Below are positions 1-8,522 of a stretch of DNA of 17,713 bases, one piece after another. The translations under genes and the position numbers were made by a program. Origin of the DNA: Gymnopus androsaceus JB14 (Eukaryota > Basidiomycota > Agaricomycetes > Agaricales > Omphalotaceae). The stretch is from assembly GCA_009733575.1 (NCBI GenBank), contig ML769904.1:1-17713 (forward strand). Direction: 5' to 3'. How positions within the stretch are numbered: the stretch's first letter is position 1; each line of letters starts with the position of its first letter. The notes beneath the pieces were generated by a model. It saw only the letters and a program-made list of their open reading frames with translations. It was not told where the DNA came from and did no database searches.

Positions 1-404
1 TTCTCGCGTCCCACGTGAATCAGAATCTCCTGAGTCCTCAGCTTCCACATGATTGCATGCAGCGACGAAGATCCTACGGTACCACTTTGGCGGATCGGTT
101 GCTCATAATCGTCAATTTCACAACGCGTCTTGTTCGACACCATAGCCTTCCGCCTTCCAATAATCTTAGTGATGGTTGACCATTGGACGGTTAGACTGTG
201 TCATGGACCCAGTGCAGCATTGCTTCTCCGCCTTCGAAAGCAACTCCTCTCACTCATATCTACGAGACTCGAGCTCGAACTCGAGTGGGCTTTGCCTGCG
301 AAGCTAGAAGCTAGAATACGGTACTGTAAGTACTTGACCAAGACTTCACTCTTTCGTGCTGATTACTTCGTACTAATTACCCAATAATAGGGCAACTGAA
401 TACT
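1..404. other. upstream intergenic stretch, possible 3' end of a neighbour
   Basis: No gene is clearly supported here. In frame 2 of the plus strand a short polar, serine-rich reading (ending ...ESSAST) runs from the window edge to a TGA at 50-52. It could be the C-terminus of a gene lying to the left, but it is too short to judge. The minus strand is also open from about 112 to the edge. The 85-residue open frame at 130-387 shows no recognisable motif and is probably chance. Confidence 0.3.
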
Positions 405-410
405 CGAACT

Positions 411-476
411 GCGGAATATTACTGATACAATGGTGACACCCGACTCGGGAATGCGAAATATTACTGATACAGTGGT
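411..476 (+). promoter_or_regulatory. 24-bp direct repeat pair upstream of the NmrA-like gene
   Basis: Two near-identical 24-bp blocks lie at 411-434 and 453-476. They share the core aatattactgataca and differ at two positions. They sit about 100-160 bases before the start codon at 574, where fungal activator sites usually occur. I infer a duplicated transcription-factor site. The stretch between them and the ATG holds an AT-rich box (attta at about 520) and a pyrimidine-rich leader (ccctcatctct), which fits a fungal core promoter. Which factor binds is unknown. Confidence 0.45.
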
Positions 477-573
477 ACAGTAATACCCGATTTCACGGGC
501 ATTGTTTCATTGAACTTATTTAAGGGGAAGATTTATCCCTTGAAATCCCTCATCTCTAGCATACTTACCTACT

Positions 574-1689
574 ATGCCTTCGAAACAAACTGTCCTCCAA
601 GTCGGGGCGACTGGCTACACCGGTCTGATGATTGCGAAAGCCTTGGCTACCTCTGATCAACTCGTGAGTATTTGAGTTTGCATTTCCCCCTTCCTTCATC
701 GCCGGAGTAAGTATGCTGACCCCTTTTACAACAGGTAGTAAAGGCCCTCGTTCGCCCTACATCCCTATCCAAACCCGAAACGAAACAACTCGAAGCACTA
801 GGAGTTGAAATCATCCCTGGTGACCTCGTCACAAGCACGGCGCAAGATTTGGAAAAGGCACTTCAAGGGATCGATATCGTAATCTGTACTGTGCTCCCTT
901 TCGTCGACCAAAAGCCTCTTTTCCTCGCTGCGAAGCGGGCTGGCGTTAAACGCGTGGTGCCCAGTGACTTTGGTCCACAAATCCCTCGCGGGGTGTTTTT
1001 CTTGCAAGATGTTGTGAGTGAGAGTCCCTTTTGCTCCTTCTACAATCTGCTTATACATATCTACTATGACCGTCAACAGAAACTCGCCATCCGGGACTTC
1101 ATCATCGAGAACAGCATCCCACACACATTCATACAAGTCGGATGGTGGACAAACTTCATATTTCCCTATCCTCACGGCGTCAAATCCAGCCCAATGGAGC
1201 ACAGCGGCAAAGAGTTTATTGGCACAGGTAACGTCAAAGTCGCACATACTGCATACCAAAGCCTAGGCGAGTTTGTCAAACGTATTGTGGTGGATCCCAG
1301 AACCCTCAATAAGACTGTGCAAGTATATGACGGGGAGATCACTCTTGAAGAGGGGTGGGCGCTGGGTACAAAGGTTTCCGGAGAGAATTTCGATGACTAT
1401 CCAAAGGTATGTACTTGCAATGGGCTTCATGACTTGATGATCTGATATTATTCTGGATTTACAGGTTTCTGCTGAAGACCTCGAATCCAGAATCGGTCGA
1501 AACATCGTTTACGGTTATGCCAAATCGCTTTATGTTCGTGGAGATAACACTGTCGAGAATGCTGTCAAGGACGGTGCGTTGGATGCGAGGGAGCTGTACC
1601 CCGATTATCAGCCTCCGTCGATAGAAGAGTTGGCTAAAGAGTTTTACAAGAACCCTCCTACTTTTACTTATGATGTGTTGGAGCTATGA
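574..1689 (+). CDS. NmrA / isoflavone-reductase-like NAD(P)-binding protein, 306 aa, four exons
   Basis: The exons are 574-663, 735-1013, 1080-1406 and 1465-1689. The introns (71, 66 and 58 bases) have gtgagt or gtatgt donors and cag acceptors, and every junction keeps frame. The protein starts with a beta strand and a GATGYTG dinucleotide loop at residues 11-17, the GxxGxxG Rossmann signature of atypical short-chain dehydrogenases. VPSDFG at about 105-110 matches the PSEFG position of isoflavone and phenylcoumaran reductases, and a QVGWW segment follows in the third exon. The length of about 306 residues is normal for the family. These are cytosolic NAD(P)H-dependent reductases or redox-sensing relatives of NmrA; the substrate cannot be read from sequence. 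The ATG is the first in frame after the pyrimidine-rich leader, and no lesion is visible. It is the only clearly ordinary host gene in the window. Family is secure, specific function open. Confidence 0.9.
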
Positions 1690-2263
1690 GGCAATTATGG
1701 AAAACTTTTGCTACTGTATATAGCAAGCAGTGGCAATCTTAGCAGAGGGAACACTACTGGACATCATCTTTTATGTCTTGCTTTTACCCTAGCTAGTAGA
1801 ACCCGCCAATGTTCTCCTCAAGTTGAAGATGTTTGATCCAATTCTGATTATTGTAGATTAACTGCTACCTTCAGAGACATCCTGTATATACTTTGATTTC
1901 AAAGGGTAATATTTTCCTTTCTGGGCTGATAAGACTGTACAACTTGTAGTTTAAGCCATCGAATCGACGCCGTTTGAGATTCTTAAGCCCGATACCTAAC
2001 AATAAGCCCCTCCCAAAATACTTATATATCTGATTTGAAACAGCTCAATACAATGAAGCCAGAGGCTACATAAGTGTACAGCAACAGGTTACCTGGACTG
2101 TATACCTATTGAAACTTAATACGGGTTGCTCCAAACTCATCATTCATCACCTGGTTGCAACCTGCTGAAGTTGAATTTTCATTGAATTCCTTGTGCTTAG
2201 GCTGTGTAAGGACTTGGAACAAACACACACTGTCATGCACTTCATTAGATGTGTTACATTGCT
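1690..2263. other. 3' flank of the NmrA-like gene, no gene seen
   Basis: This is AT-rich sequence after the stop codon, containing the probable 3' untranslated region. I see no coding pattern, repeat or RNA gene. The open frame on the minus strand at 2106-2318 runs across the border of the mobile element that starts at 2273, so it cannot be an old gene. Confidence 0.6.
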
Positions 2264-2749
2264 TCAAACTTGGGATAATTCTATTCAACAACCCTGTTGT
2301 TGATGGTTCTCTGACCACTTTTCTGGGTAGTTGACCTCAAAAAAGGAAAGAAAAAAAGAAAAAACAGAGAGAGCTGAGGAATTTTTCTCTCACTTGCTGA
2401 ACTGTGTTATTACCTCTGAGTGCCTAGCAATAGTAATAAATAAAATAATTGGCCTCCCATGGTCTTGGTACAGAAATTGCTCCAAATGCAAAAACATGAT
2501 AGTTCGCCTAATTCCTAGAGGAATTGAACAGATAATTCTACTGAACAACCCCCTTGCTGGCAACAACCCTCCCAAAAAAGGAATTTTTTGCAAAAGCTAG
2601 TTCGGCAACCCCATCACACTTCTGTCACACATTTTTGGGTGTGATTTTTTCAAAAAAAGTCAGCTACCACCTCATGCCTCACCTTACTTAAGTTGCAACA
2701 CAAACTGCTCAGATTCCTAAATAGGGCTGGTGGCAGTATCTGAAATATA

Positions 2750-2929
2750 TGTTGGGTAAATACCCTTCTGTTGGTTGTCCAGCCACTCTGTACACCACAT
2801 GTACCCCTATCTCCTTCCATATATAAAGTAGGTAGATACAAGTTATCAATTGTTCTTGCCCCCATTCTTGACGGTTGATTCCCCTCACTGAGGTTGTAGC
2901 TGCCAACTGAGCTTGTCTGCCTCTTAACA
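2750..2929. repeat. left LTR of the miniature element
   Basis: This direct repeat begins tgttgggtaaatac and ends ttaaca. It aligns along its whole length with 3371-3556, with scattered substitutions and small indels. Confidence 0.88.
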
Positions 2930-3039
2930 TATTATGGGACTGGATGCTTACTGATCCTGTTTGCCCTTATCCCCATTGCCATACTCGCTGTGCTCATTTC
3001 CATTGATACTGATACTTGCTGTACCCATTCATCACTGTG

Positions 3040-3177
3040 TTTCTACATTCATTGTTTGTCTGCACTTGGTGTGCCCATTGCTGCGTTTCTATGCCCATTG
3101 TTTGTCTGCACTCATTATGCTCATTGACAAATTTCTACACCCATCATTTATCACAGCACTCATTGTGCCTGTTACCG
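3040..3177. repeat. 46-bp tandem repeat, three degenerate copies, inside the miniature element
   Basis: Units begin with tttcta/tttctac at 3040, 3086 and 3132. Units 1 and 2 share the core cattgtttgtctgcact, and unit 3 is more diverged (catcatttatcacagcact). The period of exactly 46 bases is not a multiple of three, so it is not a protein repeat. A second small duplication (tccagtgggag) lies at about 3180 and 3220. Confidence 0.65.
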
Positions 3178-3370
3178 GTTCCAGTGGGAGCTCTGGATGT
3201 TGTTTACCCTATTGCTGGCTCCAGTGGGAGCCCTGTGATGCTTTATCATTTCATTGCATGTATGTGCCCCAATTTCACCCTATCCATTTGGAACCTCTTT
3301 GTCCCACAGATCTAATGGTATTGCTCGTTGTATGTCTACTCCATGTGCTATGCAACTGTACAAGTGGGAG

Positions 3371-3556
3371 TGTTGGGTAAATACCCTTCTGTTGGTTGTC
3401 CAGCTGCTCCACACACCACATGTGCCCCTATCTGCTTCCATATGTAAAGTAGGTAGATACAAGTTATCAATCAATTGTTCTTGCCCCCATTCTCAATGGT
3501 TGATTACCTCCTTGCTGAGGTTGTACCCACCGACTGAGCTTGTCTGCCTCTTAACA
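3371..3556. repeat. right LTR of the miniature element
   Basis: This is the partner of 2750-2929, followed directly by the target duplication atata. It contains a local tcaatcaat expansion relative to the left copy. Confidence 0.88.
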
Positions 3557-3626
3557 ATATAAAGACTCCAGATTATCTCTGACCTTCACCAAAAGAAATT
3601 TAGTTCTGAGGCAAATTTCTATGTTG

Positions 3627-3665
3627 TGACCTCAATGTGACCATGTGTGACCATATGTGACCTCA
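3627..3665. repeat. short tgtgacc tandem array
   Basis: Four copies of gtgacc, spaced by about ten bases, lie just inside the right end of the inner Mutator-like element. They may be subterminal transposase-binding sites. A related gtcacac motif lies inside the left end near 2624. Confidence 0.5.
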
Positions 3666-3728
3666 ACTGGGTTGTTAAATAAGACTTGAGCCAAGGGGGT
3701 TGTTCAGTAGAATTATCCGAATTGAACA

Positions 3729-4397
3729 GGGTCAAGTGCATTTTGAAGCGAGTTTGAAGTTCTAGGAAGCTTCACACATATATATAGATGAGTTAAAATA
3801 TAATTTTTGTACTTAAATCTTGAGGCTACTACAAAAGCAAAACAAGTCACAAAATAATGCTTAGAAGATAAATTCCCTGCAACATGTTACTTGTATACAT
3901 TTTATTTAGTGTGCCCCAGGCCAAAATTGAAGTTCAAGGCCATGAGAAGAAGATGGAGCCTGGCAGAGAGTCGCGACACATGCACTCAAGCTTTTGAGCT
4001 TGCTTGCTCATGGTCTTAAACTCAAATTTTGATATGTGGTGAACTGTATATAGCTTATTGGAGTAATACAATACTACAAGGAATAAGTTTTCCAAGTGTT
4101 ATTTCACAATTTATTTTGCTTTTGGAGGTATACTGTATTGATTTTAGTATAGAAAAGATTATAAATATTTTTGCTGATCTGCATATGCGGCTCCCTCGAG
4201 CTCCAAAACTGCTTCAGAATACACTCAACCTTGTCCAAATCCATTGAGAATTGAGTGAGCTATCGTGTGCATTTGGAGCGATGCGCCTTGGTTATGTCAT
4301 CTGCTTGTTATCTGCATTTTCTTGATTTCACCGCTGGAGACCTGTTTAAACTGCTGAAAAAGATAGGACAACTTTTTATTACCGAGATTGTGTCATT
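3729..4397. other. non-coding filler of the outer Mutator-like element
   Basis: This AT-rich stretch lies between the inner Mutator-like element and the Gag-only LTR element. The 72-residue open frame at 4029-4247 has no motif and no plausible composition. No gene is supported. Confidence 0.6.
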
Positions 4398-4402
4398 CTA
4401 TT

Positions 4403-4597
4403 TGTTGGAATATTGATCGGTATCCAGTCCGGCACTCACACCGCCGCTGCCCTTTTTATCTATTTTCCCGATTCCCCTATCTTACTTACATATATAACCT
4501 GTACCGTTGCTACCGGAACCCTTGCGTGTTTGCTGCGGGTTCCCTGCCTATACAGATTTTTCCCTCCTTCGCTCACATCTCAGGGTCTAATCCAACA
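4403..4597 (+). repeat. left LTR of the Gag-only element
   Basis: The sequence runs from tgttggaat to tccaaca over 195 bp, and it carries T at 4508 and 4527 where the right LTR has C. The Gag transcript should start within it; acatatataacc at about 4489-4500 resembles a TATA box. Confidence 0.9.
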
Positions 4598-4638
4598 CAA
4601 ACGCGCGGGCATATCCCCATCAATTCTCGTCATTGCTG

Positions 4639-4755
4639 ACTGGGCTTCCAGTGCTCTTATCTGTTGGCTGGGCTTCCAGCAATTATCCATTGGTCGAGTT
4701 TTCGACACCGTCGGCTGGGTTTCCAGCAAATCACTTCGTTGGCTGGGTCTCCGGC
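4639..4755 (+). promoter_or_regulatory. array of five 14-nt hairpins in the Gag leader
   Basis: Five inverted repeats, each a 5-bp stem with a 4-base loop, lie at 4639-4652 (actgg-gctt-ccagt), 4667-4680 (gctgg-gctt-ccagc), 4693-4706 (gtcga-gttt-tcgac), 4714-4727 (gctgg-gttt-ccagc) and 4742-4755 (gctgg-gtct-ccggc). The outer pair changes from a-t to g-c on both sides between copies 1 and 2, and copy 5 keeps pairing through a G-U wobble. All loops are g-pyrimidine-pyrimidine-t. They lie between the left LTR and the Gag start, where packaging, dimerisation or translation signals of retroelements occur. The role is inferred. Confidence 0.65.
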
Positions 4756-4797
4756 ATCACTATTCATTTCATCACTTATCATTCCTATTCCTCCATC

Positions 4798-5634
4798 ATG
4801 CCCGATATCACCAGATTCAGCTATGACTGCCTAGACTTTGGTACTGGAAAGTACGAAGCATGGCAGATCTACACCCAAGCGGACCTCACATGCCACGATT
4901 TATTCGAAGGTATCGTTGAAATCTCGGTGGATACTCATGACGAAAACGGCAATCCCCTTAACCCAGCCATCATCCAAGCCAACATTGAGAAGACGCGTGA
5001 TGCTCGTTCCACTACCAAAATGGCCCAGGCACGCTCTGCCATAATTCTTCGTGTTGCACCTAGCCAGCTCGCTCACTGTGCTGATGCTGATCCTCTCAAT
5101 GTGTGGTTGGATCTCAAAGCCCTTCACCGTCCTACCGGCTTTGCAGCCTCAATGACGCTTTGCCAGAAGCTCAATTCCATGAAGAAGTCCTCCTCACAGA
5201 CCATGGCTGATTGGATTTCAGCAATCAAATCGCACATTCTTGTCATGGAGAGCTCGGGGATGAGTATTTCCAATGATGATGCCATCATTGCTCTTACCAG
5301 TGGTCTTCCGACCACCTATTCCCATGTTGTGTCAACCATCTCCGAACTCACCACAGAGAAGTTCACTTTCGAGCATGTATCATCTATGCTCATTCTAGCT
5401 GAACTTGGGAAGCCCGGAAACACCTCCTCCACTTCTACACCTGATCCTCGTAATGTTGCACTCTCTTCTGAAGCAGAGGAGATGAGATGTCATTTCTGTG
5501 ATAAGAAGGGACATTTGAAGCGAGACTGCTTCTTGCGGAAAAAGTTCTTGAAATGGCATGAAGGTCAGAATGGACATGCAAAGTTTGTTGATGAAGAAGC
5601 TTTTGGAGTGGACGATGATGATTTTGCCTTTTAA
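4798..5634 (+). CDS. gag: Copia-type Gag polyprotein with CCHC zinc knuckle, 278 aa
   Basis: This is a single uninterrupted frame starting MPDITRF and ending in an acidic tail (DDDDFAF). The N-terminal two thirds resemble the Copia Gag region (gag-polypeptide/UBN2-type). They include YEAWQIY near residue 20, a helical centre, and a SGLPTTY segment at about residues 170-177. A CHFCDKKGHLKRDC zinc knuckle (C231, C234, H239, C244; CX2CX4HX4C) follows and should bind RNA. Gag forms the cytoplasmic particle that packages element RNA. No Pol is fused or follows. The frame stays open upstream to an ATG at 4633, but that stretch is the hairpin leader and its repeats fall in different frames, so I prefer 4798. 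Intact coding plus young LTRs suggest the Gag is under selection or was copied recently. Confidence 0.88.
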   Translation: MPDITRFSYDCLDFGTGKYEAWQIYTQADLTCHDLFEGIVEISVDTHDENGNPLNPAIIQANIEKTRDARSTTKMAQARSAIILRVAPSQLAHCADADPLNVWLDLKALHRPTGFAASMTLCQKLNSMKKSSSQTMADWISAIKSHILVMESSGMSISNDDAIIALTSGLPTTYSHVVSTISELTTEKFTFEHVSSMLILAELGKPGNTSSTSTPDPRNVALSSEAEEMRCHFCDKKGHLKRDCFLRKKFLKWHEGQNGHAKFVDEEAFGVDDDDFAF

Positions 5635-5719
5635 CTGGACGCTTTTGCATTGCGGGGGCGAATTCTCCCATATACCTCTACTTACTTCACATCTTGTTCG
5701 TGCTCGGCCTGCGGGGGTG

Positions 5720-5914
5720 TGTTGGAATATTGATCGGTATCCAGTCCGGCACTCACACCGCCGCTGCCCTTTTTATCTATTTTCCCGATTCCCCTATCTT
5801 ACTTACATATATAACCTGTACCGTCGCTACCGGAACCCTTGCGCGTTTGCTGCGGGTTCCCTGCCTATACAGATTTTTCCCTCCTTCGCTCACATCTCAG
5901 GGTCTAATCCAACA
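5720..5914 (+). repeat. right LTR of the Gag-only element
   Basis: This 195-bp direct repeat is 193/195 identical to 4403-4597. It is preceded by the purine-rich gggggtg and followed by the ctatt target duplication. Confidence 0.9.
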
Positions 5915-5919
5915 CTATT

Positions 5920-6781
5920 AATCTACAGAGCAACAGTCTTTTCATTTTTCATGTAACGAAAATGTTGAGGTCTGCACGGCTGTTATCTGCCGTTATCTGC
6001 ACGCAGATAACAGCCGTGGGAACCCAAGAAGTGATCGGTCAACCTTGAACCGAGGATTGTTGAGCGTCAAACGAGTTCACCGCCGGTCACTCCGGATTGA
6101 TGCCATGTTCGCTGGTAGCTCATGTCCTTTCCCTGCCATTGACTATGTTACTGGTTACTCCACTACCTTCCCCCACCAATTGAAGATAATGAGAATCAAA
6201 ACCTCCATCCGAGGTGAAGCAACATCTGTACACGGCTGCGCAAAAACATTGTCACCAGAAATGTAGGCATAGCACAAGATAGGTGAAACGGACTTGCAAG
6301 ACACGACAACGGAGCTGTAATTGGATTGGAAAAGCGAATGCGGATGGAGAAGAGTGGCCCTGTGATGATAAGGTGTGCGTAAAATGACATTAATTAAATG
6401 AAGACTTGACTCAACTTGTTCACCAATAGCGGGATGATTCTCCCTCTTGGTCCACCAATGTTCAGCGCCGTGAATGCGAATCAACCTCTCCTGTGAGCCA
6501 TGTGGCGAGACGAAATCTAGGCATCCAGTTTTTTTCCATAGTTGTAGTATGCCAAATGTTGAAATATTTCGCTCCTCTCAAATTGCTGCCATGAGCATTC
6601 GCCTTCTCAAGAGCTGATTCTGCATGACTTCATATCGAAAAAATTCTGTCTATTTCATTTCAGCGCGACCGCTGGCGAGCTTGCCTTAGATGCCCCGGTG
6701 TGACTCTGCTTGTGACACCGAAGTTTAAGGGTTGTCAAAGGGGTTGTCAATGAACATTAGGGTTGTTCAGTAGAATAATCC
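5920..6781. other. right part of the outer Mutator-like element, no gene recognised
   Basis: By eye this stretch is less AT-rich than its surroundings between about 5960 and 6520, and it has open frames on both strands (6045-6266 plus, 6155-6484 minus). None carries a motif that I recognise. A captured host fragment is possible but not shown. The last 60 bases carry the element's right end and its gggttgt subterminal repeats. Confidence 0.45.
5975..6018. repeat. perfect 16-bp inverted repeat with 12-base loop
   Basis: The arm cacggctgttatctgc at 5975-5990 is the exact reverse complement of 6003-6018. The loop itself repeats gttatctgc. The same decamer tgttatctgc also occurs alone at 4306-4315, on the other side of the LTR insertion. 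It is too GC-rich and too far from a gene end to read confidently as a terminator. Confidence 0.7.
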
Positions 6782-6790
6782 TCAAACTTG

Positions 6791-8522
6791 CGAGATATGA
6801 ACTAACTTGTTATTAACTTTAGCCATCAAAAAATTCAAACTTCACTAACTTGCGCTAACTTGGCTGAAGTTTGCTGTTATAAATACATTTCATTGTTCGA
6901 ATGATGATAAATTTATCATTTCCGCTCCATATATGTAGTTGATCACCCCAGAGTGACTTTATAAAGTCTTCTATAGATGTTCTTCACTGTTTCCATGAGC
7001 AGTACATATGTATATTGACAGTATTGCCCAATATAATTGTGCAATATTTATGAGTATTGAAGTACAGTGGGCATGGCTATTTCCTTGGTGGAGTGTCCTG
7101 TTCCCTACTGCATGCCTAAACAGTCATTCAGAGCTAGATAAAACTTGTAAATACCTCTGTATGCACTGATTACATGCATATAGTCTATCAATACAATCAC
7201 AACAGTGGTGGTGAGCAAACTTGTAACACAACTCTCATGCTTGTGTAGTAATGTTAGTGAGACTTAAACATTTATATTAGCTCTGTAGAGCCTTGCTTTT
7301 ATAATGGTCAAGTTGGACAAGTTAAAACAAGTTGAAACAAGTTAGATAAGTTAACTTTCAATTCACAAGTTAGCGGAGTTTGAAAATCCAAGTTAGTTTG
7401 GTAGGGCCCTTTCCTTATCTACTGTACCTTATTTATCATTTAAATTAGATGATTCTATTCAATTAACAGTAGTAGTCCATAATAAATTGTGTGTTAGCTC
7501 ATTTCTTGATGCATGTGTACTGTACCATTTCAATTGAGAGTTCATCAATTCTGAAATTTTTGACCAAAAAAATACAAAAGAAATCTGAAAATTGAGAAAA
7601 AATTAAAACCGCATTCGGTTTTTTTCAAGGAATATTCAATAAAGTCTCATTTTTCCACCTTTTACTTGATATTTCCATAATAAATTAATAATCCAGAAGG
7701 ATACTCATTTGATAAAGTGCAGAGCTTATGGACTCATGGAGACACTGGTGCTGCACTGGTGGCTGTTGAAGGTGCTATACCTGACAGTTGTGCTAACAAG
7801 ACTGGCAACAATGAAGAATAAATTATAAATTATAATGTAGAAGTATTTTGTATAACACAAAATTTCATTATTTTCCTGTGGCACTGGCCTGACATAGGCA
7901 GTTTAAAAATGATAAAAAATTGACCTAAGGCTTAGTTAAGGCCTTAAATGGGCCTAAGCCCTAAATATTTTGAGATTGTTATTTAAGGTCTTATGGTAGA
8001 ACACTGGACCTTTGGTAATGGTAAGTTGAACCGATTCCCAAAAATCCTGGATTGAAATGGCAACTTTGGGAAAAGTGAAGTTGAGAATGATTCGGGCAGA
8101 ACATTGTGAAAATTATATATATATTTGTTGTGGCAATTAAGAACCAGAGTCCAAGAGAAAAAAAAGTGGACATGGTAGAGTTGGGTGCTGCTACTTATAC
8201 CCTGGTCTCATTACCATTACCAAACATTTTTGAGATTTGGGCACTGTATTTAGCACTCACCAACTACCACCTCCTCAAATTCTTTAATGTCATTGATCAC
8301 GAAGCAAGATATAAAAAGCTTCCATGGATAGTATGGATGTTTATACACACTTTAGAGTCCTCTACTGCAGAACCAAGTTACTAATGGTGCAACTGAAAAG
8401 CAGCAGCTGAGGAGTAGCAAGAATGCAATGGAGTAACTGTCAAAGATGAGTGACTGGAGAGGAACTCGTTTGATGCTTGTCAGGTGCTCACAATCCTGGG
8501 TTGTCTGACAACATTGAACAAT
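6791..8522. other. AT-rich non-coding region with aacttg repeats
   Basis: Dozens of stop codons occur in all frames and no gene is supported. At 6782-6875 and again, inverted, at 7307-7400, the hexamer aacttg (caagtt in the other orientation) recurs many times. This suggests the two subterminal regions of another degraded DNA element of about 600 bp. I could not find matching ends or a target duplication. A short stretch at 7717-7820 reads like a protein tail in one frame, ending with a TAA, but has no motif. The open frame at 8106-8384 looks like chance. Confidence 0.5.

Larger units (their letters stand above)
2750..3556. mobile_element. miniature LTR element (TRIM-like), 807 bp
   Basis: The element is bounded by two direct repeats of 180 and 186 bp that start tgttgggtaaatac and end cctcttaaca. 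It is flanked by the 5-bp duplication atata (2745-2749 and 3557-3561). The 441-bp interior codes for nothing recognisable. A purine-rich tract aagtgggag directly precedes the right repeat and is the likely polypurine tract. I see no clear tRNA primer site after the left repeat. TG...CA ends, a 5-bp duplication and small size fit a terminal-repeat retrotransposon in miniature, mobilised by proteins from elsewhere. The repeats differ at numerous positions, so the insertion is older than the LTR element at 4403. Confidence 0.88.
2521..3728. mobile_element. inner Mutator-like element nested in the outer one
   Basis: Terminal inverted repeats at 2531-2556 and 3692-3717 match perfectly over 26 bp (gataattctactgaacaacc followed by cccttg). 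The flanking duplication gaattgaac lies at 2521-2529 and 3719-3727, so the element is 2530-3718. A tenth base also matches on each side. Its ends closely resemble those of the outer element, so both are one family and the second inserted into the first. Without the miniature LTR element at 2750-3556 it would be about 380 bp, which fits a MITE-like derivative. Subterminal aacaaccc/gggttgtt motifs recur at both sides (about 2562 and 3670). It has no coding capacity. Confidence 0.85.
4403..5914 (+). mobile_element. Gag-only LTR retrotransposon (TR-GAG-like), young insertion
   Basis: Two 195-bp LTRs (4403-4597 and 5720-5914) begin tgttggaat and end tccaaca, giving a 7-bp terminal inverted repeat. 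They are flanked by the 5-bp duplication ctatt at 4398-4402 and 5915-5919. The LTRs differ only at 4508 and 4527 (T against C), so the insertion is recent. The 1,122-bp interior contains one long reading frame for Gag and then a g-rich tract (gggggtg) directly before the right LTR. There is no room for protease, integrase or reverse transcriptase. I see no standard initiator-tRNA primer site after the left LTR. Such Gag-only elements are known from plants as TR-GAG. This copy is probably moved by an autonomous Copia-type relative. Confidence 0.9.
2264..6790. mobile_element. outer Mutator-like DNA element with 9-bp target duplication
   Basis: The nonamer tcaaacttg lies at 2264-2272, directly before a left end beginning ggataattctattcaacaac. 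It occurs again at 6782-6790, directly after a right end whose reverse complement begins ggattattctactgaacaac. The element proper is therefore 2273-6781, about 4.5 kb. The terminal inverted repeat matches at 20 of the first 23 positions, and further copies of gggttgt lie just inside the right end (about 6729 and 6741). A 9-bp duplication is typical of Mutator-like elements. Removing the two nested insertions (2530-3718 and 4403-5914) leaves about 1.8 kb with no recognisable transposase. It is therefore probably non-autonomous. The borders are directly seen; the superfamily is inferred from the duplication length. Confidence 0.8.

Noticed and set aside
130..387. 85-residue open frame upstream of the NmrA-like gene
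   Set aside because: No motif, no intron signals and odd composition; likely chance in a promoter region.
798..1259. 153-residue open frame on the minus strand
   Set aside because: Antisense shadow of exons 2 and 3 of the NmrA-like gene.
2106..2318. Minus-strand open frame of 70 residues
   Set aside because: Crosses the exact border of the outer mobile element, so it cannot be an old coding unit.
4633..4797. Upstream in-frame extension of Gag
   Set aside because: Covers the hairpin array; the repeated units fall in different frames, so protein-level constraint is unlikely and the ATG at 4798 is preferred.
6155..6484. 109-residue minus-strand frame in the outer Mutator-like element
   Set aside because: No recognisable motif and no splice context; a captured gene fragment cannot be shown from sequence alone.
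8106..8384. 92-residue open frame
   Set aside because: AT-rich surroundings, no motif and no upstream support; probably chance.
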